Below are positions 48,075-55,271 of a DNA stretch of 64,000 nucleotides, one piece after another. How positions within the stretch are numbered: the stretch's first letter is position 1; each line of letters opens with the position of its first letter. Under the pieces are notes generated by a model, which saw only the letters and a list, made by a program, of their open reading frames with translations, was not told the DNA's origin and ran no database searches. The DNA comes from Streptomyces nigrescens (GTDB taxonomy: Bacteria > Actinomycetota > Actinomycetes > Streptomycetales > Streptomycetaceae). The DNA is taken from NCBI GenBank assembly GCA_024349765.1, contig AP026073.1, positions 2,480,001 to 2,544,000 on the forward strand, given 5' to 3'. The position numbers and the translations under genes are program-made.

Positions 48075-49434
48075 CGGACACCTCCTGCGCCAGTCGCTGG
48101 CTCGCGGTAAGGGCCTCGGGCACGCTCTGCTTGCCGGCGATGGCCGCGCTGATCTCGTGCGAGACCTTGGTGCCGAGGTCGGAGAATTCGGGGATGCCGA
48201 CGAACTGGATCCCGGGGGCGGGGCGTTGCTGGACGCCGGGGTCGCCGGGCCGGGCCGAGCCGATGGCCTGCTGCGTGGCCGCGGCGAAGGCGCCGGCGGA
48301 CCGGGTGTAGTCGGGGTTGCGGTAGAGCGAGGCCCGCTTGCCGCCGGGCACCCTGGACCAGCCCAGTGCGTGGCCCACCAGGCGTTCGTACGAGGCGCCC
48401 GAGGCCCAGCGGATGAACTTCCAGGCCGCGTCCTGGTGGGTGCTGGCCTTCTGCACGCCCCAGGCCCAGGTGTAGAGCCAGCCGGAGTTGCGGGTGCGTT
48501 CGACCGGGGCGGGGGCGTAGCCGATCTTGCCGGCGACCTTGGAGCCGGCGGTTTCCAGGGATCCGGCGCCGGCGGTGGCGTCGTACCACATGGCGACCTT
48601 GCCCTGCTGCATGTCGTTGAGGCACTCGGTGTAGCCGGCCTGCGGGGCGCCCGCCTCACCGTGCTTGCGGACCAGGTCGACGTAGAACCGGGTGGCCCGG
48701 GTGAATTCCGGGCTGTCGACCCGCGCCTTCCAGTCCTTGGTGAACCACGTCCCGCCGAAGGTGTTGACGACGGTGGTCAGCGGGGCGGCCAGCTGGCCCC
48801 AACCGGGCTGGCCGCGCAGGCAGATGCCCTTCATGCCCTTGCGGAAGCCGTCCAACTTGGCGGCGAGGGAGGCGACCTGGTGCCAGGTGGGGTGGGCGGG
48901 CATGGTGAGGCCGGCGGACTTGAGGAGGTCCTTGCGGTACATCAGGAAGGACGATTCGCCGTAGAACGGTTCCGCGTAGATCTTGCCGTCGGCGGCGGTG
49001 AGGGAGCTGCGGAGCGGCGGGAGGACGTCGTTCTGGTCGAACGTCCGGTCCTTGGCGGCCCGCGTGCCGAGCTCCGCGAGCCAGCCGTTGCGGGCGTAGA
49101 TCGGGGTCTCGTAGTTGCTGACGCTGGCGACGTCGTACTGGCCGGCCTGGCTGGAGAAGTCCTGGCTCATCTTGTCGCGCAGGTCGTCCTCCGGCAGCAC
49201 GGTGAAGTTGACCTTGATGCCGGTCTCCTTGGTGAAGTGCTCGGCGGTGAGCTTCTGGAGATCCACCATCTGCGGGTTGTTGACCATCAGGACGTTCAGG
49301 GTGTCGCGGCCGCCGTTGCCCGCGTCACCGGCGCCGCGGTAGCAGCCGGTGGTGGACAGCGACAGGGCCAGGGCCAGGGCGGTGAGCCCCGCCGCGCGGG
49401 GGCCGCGGCGGGGCCCGGGGGATCGTGCTCGCAC
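48055..49434 (-). CDS. ABC transporter sugar/polyol-binding lipoprotein
   Basis: A 459-aa exported lipoprotein: signal LTALALALSLSTTGC with the lipobox Cys31, then a two-lobed family 1 binding protein (DTLNVLMVNNPQMVDLQKL, YDVASVSNYETPIYARNGW, WTWAWGVQKASTHQDAAWKFI region). It is like SmoE-type polyol-binding proteins. It presents substrate to the two permeases. No ATPase gene is present; in Streptomyces the shared MsiK ATPase usually serves such systems. GTG start with GAGAGG 8 nt upstream. Confidence 0.9.
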   Translation of the reverse strand: MRARSPGPRRGPRAAGLTALALALSLSTTGCYRGAGDAGNGGRDTLNVLMVNNPQMVDLQKLTAEHFTKETGIKVNFTVLPEDDLRDKMSQDFSSQAGQYDVASVSNYETPIYARNGWLAELGTRAAKDRTFDQNDVLPPLRSSLTAADGKIYAEPFYGESSFLMYRKDLLKSAGLTMPAHPTWHQVASLAAKLDGFRKGMKGICLRGQPGWGQLAAPLTTVVNTFGGTWFTKDWKARVDSPEFTRATRFYVDLVRKHGEAGAPQAGYTECLNDMQQGKVAMWYDATAGAGSLETAGSKVAGKIGYAPAPVERTRNSGWLYTWAWGVQKASTHQDAAWKFIRWASGASYERLVGHALGWSRVPGGKRASLYRNPDYTRSAGAFAAATQQAIGSARPGDPGVQQRPAPGIQFVGIPEFSDLGTKVSHEISAAIAGKQSVPEALTASQRLAQEVSDAYADH

Positions 49435-49485
49435 GGCTCATACCTCTCTTTTTCACTACATGTCGGCATATCGGGGATACGGAGT

Positions 49486-49499
49486 CGTGCCGAGGCACG
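49486..49499. repeat. Small inverted repeat between the DeoR and binding-protein genes
   Basis: CGTGCC-GA-GGCACG at 49486-49499. It lies between the deoR stop and the start of the transporter genes, and might act as a partial terminator or an operator. Confidence 0.3.
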
Positions 49500-49588
49500 G
49501 TGGGGGAACCGCACGAGGGCCCGCGGTGCGGTGCGGCCTCGGCGGCGGCTGGTGGTGTGGTGCGGACCGGCTCCGGCCGGGCCCTGGG

Positions 49589-50350
49589 TCAGACCCGGAG
49601 CACCTGCGGCCCCAGGAGGGAGTAGCGGTGGGCCTCCGGCGCGGACAGCCCGGTGTCGGTGACGATCGTGTCGAAGTCGCGGACCTCGGCGAACCGGCAG
49701 AAGCTGCTGGCGCCGAACTTGCTGTGCACCCCGACCAGCACCCGCCGCCGCGAGGAGCGGACGGCCTGCTCCTTCACCTCCGCGACCGCCGGGTCGGGGG
49801 TGGTCAGTCCGTGCTCCCGGGAGACGCCGTTCGCCCCGAGGAACGCCAGGTCGATCACGAACCCGGAGAGCATGTCGCGGGCCCAGGACCCCACCGTCGC
49901 CTGCGTGCCGGAGCGCACCCGGCCGCCGGCCAGCAGGACGGTGGCGGACTCCGCGGCGGAGACCAGGGAAGCGGTCCGCAGCGAGGCGGTGATCACGGTC
50001 AGCGGGCGGTCGGTGGGCAGCAGCATGGCGACCAGCTCCGGGGTGTAGCCCTCGTCGACGAACACCGTCTCGGCGGAGCCGACCAGTTCCGCGGCGGCCG
50101 CGGCGATCCGCCGCTTCTCGGCCACCTGCTGGGTCTCCCGCCGGGCGAGCGTGGTCTCGAAACCGGCGCTCTCGACCGGGTACGCCGCGCCGTGCGTCCG
50201 CCGGACCAGGCCGCGGCGCTCCAGCTCGCTCAGGTCGCGGCGGACGGTCTCGCGGGCCACGCCGAACTCGGACGCGGCGTCCGCGACCTCGACCCGGCCG
50301 GACTGCCGGGCCAGCGCGAGGATGCGGTGCTGGCGTTCCTCGGCCCTCAT
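49589..50350 (-). CDS. DeoR/GlpR family transcriptional regulator
   Basis: A 253-aa regulator. The N-terminal HTH is VADAASEFGVARETVRRDLS with LERRGLVRRTHGAA; the C-terminal DeoRC domain has FVDEGYTPELVAMLLP and FLGANGVSREHGLTTPD, which sense phosphosugars. It lies just upstream of the polyol transporter operon on the same strand (154 nt gap) and is probably its repressor. ATG at 50350. The upstream region carries two near-identical 23-bp repeats suited to DeoR binding. Confidence 0.9.
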   Translation of the reverse strand: MRAEERQHRILALARQSGRVEVADAASEFGVARETVRRDLSELERRGLVRRTHGAAYPVESAGFETTLARRETQQVAEKRRIAAAAAELVGSAETVFVDEGYTPELVAMLLPTDRPLTVITASLRTASLVSAAESATVLLAGGRVRSGTQATVGSWARDMLSGFVIDLAFLGANGVSREHGLTTPDPAVAEVKEQAVRSSRRRVLVGVHSKFGASSFCRFAEVRDFDTIVTDTGLSAPEAHRYSLLGPQVLRV

Positions 50351-50407
50351 GGCTCACTCCTGCCCGGTGGTCCGGCGATTTCCGGTGGCTTCCGTTCGGT
50401 CACGGGA

Positions 50408-50503
50408 CTGCCCGTTTCCGCCCGCATCAGGTTTATAGCAACCGGGGCCGACCGAAGTGCTGCCCGTCGTGACAGAAAAACTGCCCGTTTTTGCCCGCTT
50501 CAG
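50408..50503. promoter_or_regulatory. DeoR operator candidates: two 23-bp near-identical direct repeats
   Basis: 50408-50430 and 50481-50503 match at 20 of 23 positions, each of the form CTGCCCGTTT..GCCCGC.TCAG with two TGCCCG-type words inside. A shorter CTGCCCGTCGTGACAG lies at 50460-50475. They are upstream of deoR, where an autorepressing DeoR protein would bind. Confidence 0.6.
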
Positions 50504-50630
50504 ACCGCTCCTTTACCGGCCGGCTCCCCGGGCGGCTGCCCGTACCGCTCCCGTGGGGTGCCCGTGACCCACCGGGACCGCCCGATCCTTTCCGGCCGCC
50601 CGCAGCGGTGGTGCCGGCGGCGGCGCCGCA

Positions 50631-50636
50631 TAGTCT
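50631..50636 (+). promoter_or_regulatory. -10 hexamer of the STAS gene
   Basis: TAGTCT lies 7 nt before the ATG at 50644, with no ribosome site: leaderless candidate. Confidence 0.4.
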
Positions 50637-50643
50637 GGACGGC

Positions 50644-51051
50644 ATGAGCTCGGAGATGCGGTCGTTGGCGGTCACCTCGGTCGTGGAGGCGGAGGAGTGC
50701 GCGGTGCTGCGGGTCAGCGGGGAACTGGACCTCCGCACCGAGCAGGCGTTCCTCGCCGAGGCGCGGTCGGTGGTCTCGGCCGGGCACCGCTTCCTCGTAC
50801 TGGACCTGACCGCCCTGCGCTTCTGCGACTCCCGGGGGCTCAGCTGTCTGCTGGCCCTGGAGTGGCTGTGCCGCCGCCTGGAGGGCCGGCTGCTGCTGGC
50901 GTCCCTCGGCGTACGGATGCTCCGGCTGCTGGTCGGCACCCAGTCCCTCGGCGTCTTCTCCTGCTACCCGACGGTCGGCCATGCGCTGGCCGCCGTCCCC
51001 GACGGCGCCCGCCCGGCCTGGCCGCCCGCCGTCGACGACCCGTCCGTGTGA
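50644..51051 (+). CDS. STAS-domain anti-sigma factor antagonist
   Basis: A 135-aa protein made of one STAS domain: AVLRVSGELDLRTEQAFLAEA, FLVLDLTALRFCDSRGLSCL and LEGRLLLASLG. The phosphorylatable serine of this family is S63 in CDSRG. In partner switching, unphosphorylated STAS protein binds the anti-sigma kinase and frees a stress sigma factor; SpoIIE phosphatases reactivate it. A phosphatase gene sits at 24 kb, but there is no kinase here. It is convergent with the sialidase gene, 8 nt away. Confidence 0.88.
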   Translation: MSSEMRSLAVTSVVEAEECAVLRVSGELDLRTEQAFLAEARSVVSAGHRFLVLDLTALRFCDSRGLSCLLALEWLCRRLEGRLLLASLGVRMLRLLVGTQSLGVFSCYPTVGHALAAVPDGARPAWPPAVDDPSV

Positions 51052-51059
51052 AGCGGCGT

Positions 51060-52265
51060 TCACCCGGGTGACGGCCCCGGGCAGCGCATCCCCAGCCAGG
51101 CCCCGTCGAACCGGGCGAAGGTGATCTTCCGGTACGGCCCGGACTCGTAGAGCAGCCCGAACGTGCCGTCCGGCAGCCGGGCCAGCGTCGAGTACGCGGC
51201 CGGCCCCGGCACCACGGTCCGGGACACCGGCCAGCTCTCCCCGTCGTCGCACGACCCCCGCACGGTGAGGTTCTCCCGCGCCCGGGCGCTCGCCGTATTG
51301 CTGAACAGCAGCCAGTGCGCCCGCGGGCGGCCGGCCGGCGCCGCCGGGTCGTAGCGCAGGATCGAGGCGTTGTTGGCCGGATCGGGCAGCTCGTCGTCGG
51401 CCGCCGGGGCGCTGTAGGACAGCCCGCCGTCCCGTGAGTGCGCGACCAGCCGCCGGCGCGTGCTCGTGGTGCGGCTGTTGAGCAGCACCCGCCCGTCGGC
51501 CAGTTCGACGGTCTTGTTCTCGTCCATCCGCGGCCCCACCGGCGTCCCCAGGCGCCAGGTCGCCCCGTGGTCGTCGCTGTACGCGCTCGCCGCCCACATG
51601 CTGCCGTCCGCCTTGCGGAACGCGTACTGCTGCAGCAGCCGCCCGCCGGACAGCTGGCTGCCGGAGCCGGACGAGGCGAAGATGCCACGCCAGGACGGGT
51701 CCTTGAGGGCGCGGGTGAGGCGGCGGTGCCGCCAGCTGCGGCCGCCGTCGTCGGAGTAGCTGCAATCGGTGTGCAGCACGCTGGTGCTGTCGTGCGCGTT
51801 GCCGGTGCCCGCGGTGCCGAAGCCGACCCCCTTGGGCGCGTACGCGTGGAAGAGGAACACCCGCCCGGTCGTCCGGTCCACCAGCAGGCTCGGGTCCCCG
51901 GCACCCACCCCGCCGTCGTAGTCCACCGCCGCCCGCGGCGCGCTCCAGGTACGTCCCTTGTCGGAGCTGCGTCGCACCATCACGTCCACGTCGCCCGGCA
52001 GATCGGCCGCGCTGTCGTTCCGCCGGTCGTACGCCGCGATGAGCGTGCCGTCCGGCAGCGTGGCCAGCGCGGGGATGCGGTACGTGTGCGCGCCCTGCCC
52101 GGACACCGCCAGATCCGTGGTCTCGAACAGCGCCCGCCGGGCGGCACCCCGGACGGCTTCCGGGACCGGTGCGGCGGCGGGTGCCCCCGGCGCGGTCGGC
52201 AGGGCCGCGCCGACGCCCGCGGCGAGCAGCACGGCCAGGGTGCGGGAGCGGGCGGCTGCGGGCAC
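51060..52265 (-). CDS. Secreted exo-alpha-sialidase (GH33)
   Basis: A 401-aa exported neuraminidase. Signal peptide (about 1-32, ending near APAAA). RIP motif in YRIPAL (Arg63) gives the first of the arginine triad. Asp boxes SSDKGRTW (100), SDDGGRSW, SDDHGATW, SRDGGLSY and CDDGESW mark the six-bladed beta-propeller, and the C-terminal segment has GPAAYSTLARLPDG, the probable Tyr region. It removes terminal sialic acid from glycans outside the cell. The GTG start is chosen because GGAGG lies 5 nt upstream; the upstream frame is low-complexity Arg-rich. Confidence 0.9.
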   Translation of the reverse strand: MPAAARSRTLAVLLAAGVGAALPTAPGAPAAAPVPEAVRGAARRALFETTDLAVSGQGAHTYRIPALATLPDGTLIAAYDRRNDSAADLPGDVDVMVRRSSDKGRTWSAPRAAVDYDGGVGAGDPSLLVDRTTGRVFLFHAYAPKGVGFGTAGTGNAHDSTSVLHTDCSYSDDGGRSWRHRRLTRALKDPSWRGIFASSGSGSQLSGGRLLQQYAFRKADGSMWAASAYSDDHGATWRLGTPVGPRMDENKTVELADGRVLLNSRTTSTRRRLVAHSRDGGLSYSAPAADDELPDPANNASILRYDPAAPAGRPRAHWLLFSNTASARARENLTVRGSCDDGESWPVSRTVVPGPAAYSTLARLPDGTFGLLYESGPYRKITFARFDGAWLGMRCPGPSPG

Positions 52266-52383
52266 CGGTACCTCCAGGCGGACACGACGGGGGCCGCTCC
52301 AGCGTGCGCGAGGGCGTCCCGGCGGGCGCGCTGACCGGCCCCGTCGGGGTGACCGCACCGCGCGCCCGGAGCGGACGGCCACC

Positions 52384-52442
52384 TTGCGCAACCTCGCCCC
52401 GCCCAGAACCCTGGGACCGGGAACCCAGCGGTTGCGGAACCT
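52384..52442. promoter_or_regulatory. Paired TTGCG(C/G)AACCT sites upstream of the pipecolate operon
   Basis: TTGCGCAACCT at 52384-52394 and TTGCGGAACCT at 52432-52442, 48 bp start to start, 10 of 11 identical. TTGCGCAA is itself a palindrome. The sites lie between the divergent sialidase and oxidase genes, about 117 nt or more before the oxidase ATG, and are candidate operators for an Lrp/AsnC-like or similar regulator. Confidence 0.45.
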
Positions 52443-52558
52443 GGAACACCGCGTCCGGGCCCGCCCCATGGACGCGCGACGGCACGCCCGTCATCCTCTG
52501 CACCACCGGTGCCCGACCGGCATCGGCTCCCGCACCTCGACACGGGAAGGCGGACCGG

Positions 52559-53755
52559 ATGGCTTCCACCGCGGCACCGGACACGGCCACAGAGCCCCTC
52601 CCCGAACGGGCCGACGTGGTGATCGTCGGCGGCGGGGTGATCGGCGCCAGCATCGCCTTCCACCTGGCCGAGGCGGGTGCCGGCCGGGTGCTCCTGCTGG
52701 AGCGCGACCGGCCCGCGTCCGGGTCCTCCGGCAAACCGATCGGCGGCGTCCGCGCCCAGTTCTCCGACCCGCTCAACATCCGGCTGGGCCTGCGCAGCCT
52801 GGCCGCCTGGCGGGACTTCGCCCGCCGGCCCGGCGCCGACATCGGCCTGACCACCGTCGGCTACCTCTTCCTCCTCGCCGACGACCGCGAACTGGCCGTC
52901 TTCACCGAGGGGGTCGAGACCCAGAACCGGCACGGCGTCCCCAGCCGCCTCCTCGACCCGCGCGCCGCCCGGGAGCTGTGCCCCTACGTCGACCCCCGCG
53001 GCATCGTCGCCGCCGCCTACTCACCCACCGACGGCCACGCCCTGCCCCGCGCCGCGGTGACCGGCTATCTGCGCGCCGCCCGCCGGCTCGGCGCGACCGT
53101 CCGCACCCGCTGCCCGGTGACCGCCGTCGACACCGCGGACGGCGTGATCCGTGCCGTGCACACCCCGCACGGCACGGTCCGCACCTCCACCGTCATCTGC
53201 TGCGCGGGCGCCTGGTCCCGGGCCGTCGGCGCGCTGGCCGGGGTCGCCCTGCCGGTCACCCCGCTGCGCCGGCAGATCGCCTTCACCGGCCCGCTGCACC
53301 CCGCCCCGCCCCGCATCCCCTTCACCCTCGACTTCGGCTCCACCCTCTACTTCCACAACGACGGCGCCGGCGGATTGCTCATGGGCCTCTCCGACCCCCG
53401 CCAACCACCCGGATTCGGGCGGGAGTTCAGCCGCGAATGGCTGGCGCCGCTGCGCACCGCCGCGGCCCGCCGGGCCCCGGACCTCGCCCGCCTCCCGGTC
53501 GTCGACGGCTGGGCCGGCCTCTACGAGATGACCCCCGACCGCAACGCGCTGATCGGCGAGACCACCCGCCCGGGCCGGTTCCTGTACGCCACCGGCTTCT
53601 CCGGCCACGGCTTCCTCCAGGCGCCGGCCGTCGGCGAACTCGTCCGCGACCTCTACCTGGGCCGTGAGCCGTTCCTCGACATCGGCCCGCTCGCCGCGAG
53701 CCGCTTCGACGGCGGCGCGGTGCCCACGCCCCGCCCCGAGGCCCACATCATCTGA
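52559..53755 (+). CDS. FAD-dependent oxidase of DAO family, likely L-pipecolate oxidase
   Basis: A 398-aa flavoprotein. FAD motif VVIVGGGVIGASIAFHLAEAG (in two parts) near residue 17, then LLLERDRPASGSSGKPIGGVRAQ typical of DAO/sarcosine oxidase-type enzymes. The C-terminus has YEMTPDRNALIGE and FLYATGFSGHGFLQAPAVGEL. On its own the substrate is open; the two downstream genes (HglS-like and AmaB-like) make it a good candidate for AmaA, which oxidises L-pipecolate to piperideine-6-carboxylate. ATG 52559 with GAAGG 8 nt upstream. The next gene starts 43 nt after. Confidence 0.82.
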   Translation: MASTAAPDTATEPLPERADVVIVGGGVIGASIAFHLAEAGAGRVLLLERDRPASGSSGKPIGGVRAQFSDPLNIRLGLRSLAAWRDFARRPGADIGLTTVGYLFLLADDRELAVFTEGVETQNRHGVPSRLLDPRAARELCPYVDPRGIVAAAYSPTDGHALPRAAVTGYLRAARRLGATVRTRCPVTAVDTADGVIRAVHTPHGTVRTSTVICCAGAWSRAVGALAGVALPVTPLRRQIAFTGPLHPAPPRIPFTLDFGSTLYFHNDGAGGLLMGLSDPRQPPGFGREFSREWLAPLRTAAARRAPDLARLPVVDGWAGLYEMTPDRNALIGETTRPGRFLYATGFSGHGFLQAPAVGELVRDLYLGREPFLDIGPLAASRFDGGAVPTPRPEAHII

Positions 53756-53798
53756 CCCGCCCCGCACCCGTCCCCCTCCCCGTCCCCCGGAGCTGCGT

Positions 53799-55235
53799 AT
53801 GGTCCCCACCTGGCAACTGCGCGCCGCGTTCGCCCGCCGGCTGTCCGGCATGTACGGCACCGAAGTCCCCGCGTACACCACGCTGCTGGAGGTGACCGGG
53901 CAGATCAACGACGAGGTCGCGGCCCGGGACCCGGAGGCCGCCCGGCTCGGCGGCCCCGGCCGGGTCGGCGTGGAACGGCACGGCGCCATCCGCGTGGGCA
54001 CACCGGAGGAACTCCGGCAGGCCGCCCAGGTCTTCGCGGCGCTCGGCATGCACCCGGTGGGCTTCTACGACCTGCGGGACGGCGGCGAGGGCGCGGTGCC
54101 CGTCGTCTCCACCGCCTTCCGTCCGACCGCCCCCGAGGAACTGGAACGCAACCCCTTCCGGGTCTTCACCTCCCTCCTGACCACCTCCGACCGCCGCTTC
54201 TTCGGCCCGGACCTCGCCGCCCGGCTCGACGCCTTCCTCGCCCGCCGGCAGCTCTTCCCGCCCGAACTCCTCACCCTGGCCGCCCGCGCCGAGGCGGAGG
54301 GCGGGCTCCCCGACCCCCAGGCCGAACGTTTCCTCACCCTCGCGGCCGCCGCGTTCGCCCTCTCACCGGAGCCGGTCGACCGCGCCTGGTACGCCGAACT
54401 GGAACGGGTCTCCGCCGTCGCCGCCGACATCGGCGGGGTGACGACCACCCATCTCAACCACCTCACCCCGCGCGTCCTCGACATCGACGCCCTCCACCGC
54501 CGCATGGGCGAACGCGGCATCACCATGATCGACCGCATCCAGGGGCCCCCGCGCTGGGAGGGCCCCGACGTCCTGCTGCGCCAGACCTCCTTCCGGGCCC
54601 TGGCCGAGACCCGGACCTTCCGCGAGCCCGACGGCCGGCTCACCCGCGGCGCGCTGCGCGTCCGGTTCGGCGAGGTCGAGGCGCGCGGGATCGCCCTCAC
54701 CCGCGCCGGCCGGGCCCGCTACGACCACCTCATGGCCGAGACCGACCGCCGGACGGTGCTGCGTCCGGGCGCCGACCGGCAGCAGACCGCCCGCTGCCTC
54801 TGGCTCCAGGGCTTCCCCGGCACCGAACACCAACTCGCCGTCTCCCACCTGGCGTTCTTCACCTACCGTCCGGTGCCCGCGCGCCCCCGGGACGGCCGGC
54901 GCCCGCCCGCCGACCTGGCCGGCCTGCTCACCCACGGCTGGCTCACCGCCCACCCGATCGTCTACGAGGACTTCCTGCCGCGCTCCGCCGCCGGCATCTT
55001 CCGCTCCAACCTGACCGGAGCGGGCCGCCACGACGCGGACCTGGCCGGCGCCCCCTTCGACGCCCACCGGCTGTCCGAGGCGATCGGCCGCCCGGTGGCC
55101 GACCCGTACGCCCGCTACGCCGAGCAGCAGGACCGCTCCCTGCGGCAGGCGCTGTTCACCCTCCGGGCGGGTGCCGCGCTACGCGCCCTGGACCACGGGG
55201 AACTGATCGACGCGGAACCGGTCCCCGCCCCCTGA
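53799..55235 (+). CDS. 2-Oxoadipate dioxygenase/decarboxylase (HglS-like, DUF1338)
   Basis: A 478-aa VOC-type iron enzyme. The N-terminal HGAIR (His61, Arg65) fits the metal-site His and substrate Arg of HglS; THLNHL (His218/His221) and GEVEARGIAL (Glu292/294) give the second His and Glu. FPGTEHQLAVSHLAFF and DFLPRSAAGIFRSNL are also family blocks. HglS turns 2-oxoadipate into D-2-hydroxyglutarate in D-lysine degradation, using O2. ATG 53799 with GGAG upstream. Gap to the aldehyde dehydrogenase is 36 nt, so it is the middle gene of the three-gene operon. Confidence 0.88.
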   Translation: MVPTWQLRAAFARRLSGMYGTEVPAYTTLLEVTGQINDEVAARDPEAARLGGPGRVGVERHGAIRVGTPEELRQAAQVFAALGMHPVGFYDLRDGGEGAVPVVSTAFRPTAPEELERNPFRVFTSLLTTSDRRFFGPDLAARLDAFLARRQLFPPELLTLAARAEAEGGLPDPQAERFLTLAAAAFALSPEPVDRAWYAELERVSAVAADIGGVTTTHLNHLTPRVLDIDALHRRMGERGITMIDRIQGPPRWEGPDVLLRQTSFRALAETRTFREPDGRLTRGALRVRFGEVEARGIALTRAGRARYDHLMAETDRRTVLRPGADRQQTARCLWLQGFPGTEHQLAVSHLAFFTYRPVPARPRDGRRPPADLAGLLTHGWLTAHPIVYEDFLPRSAAGIFRSNLTGAGRHDADLAGAPFDAHRLSEAIGRPVADPYARYAEQQDRSLRQALFTLRAGAALRALDHGELIDAEPVPAP

Positions 55236-55271
55236 ACACCCCTTGGCCCCTTCGCACCCCAGGAGCGCGAC

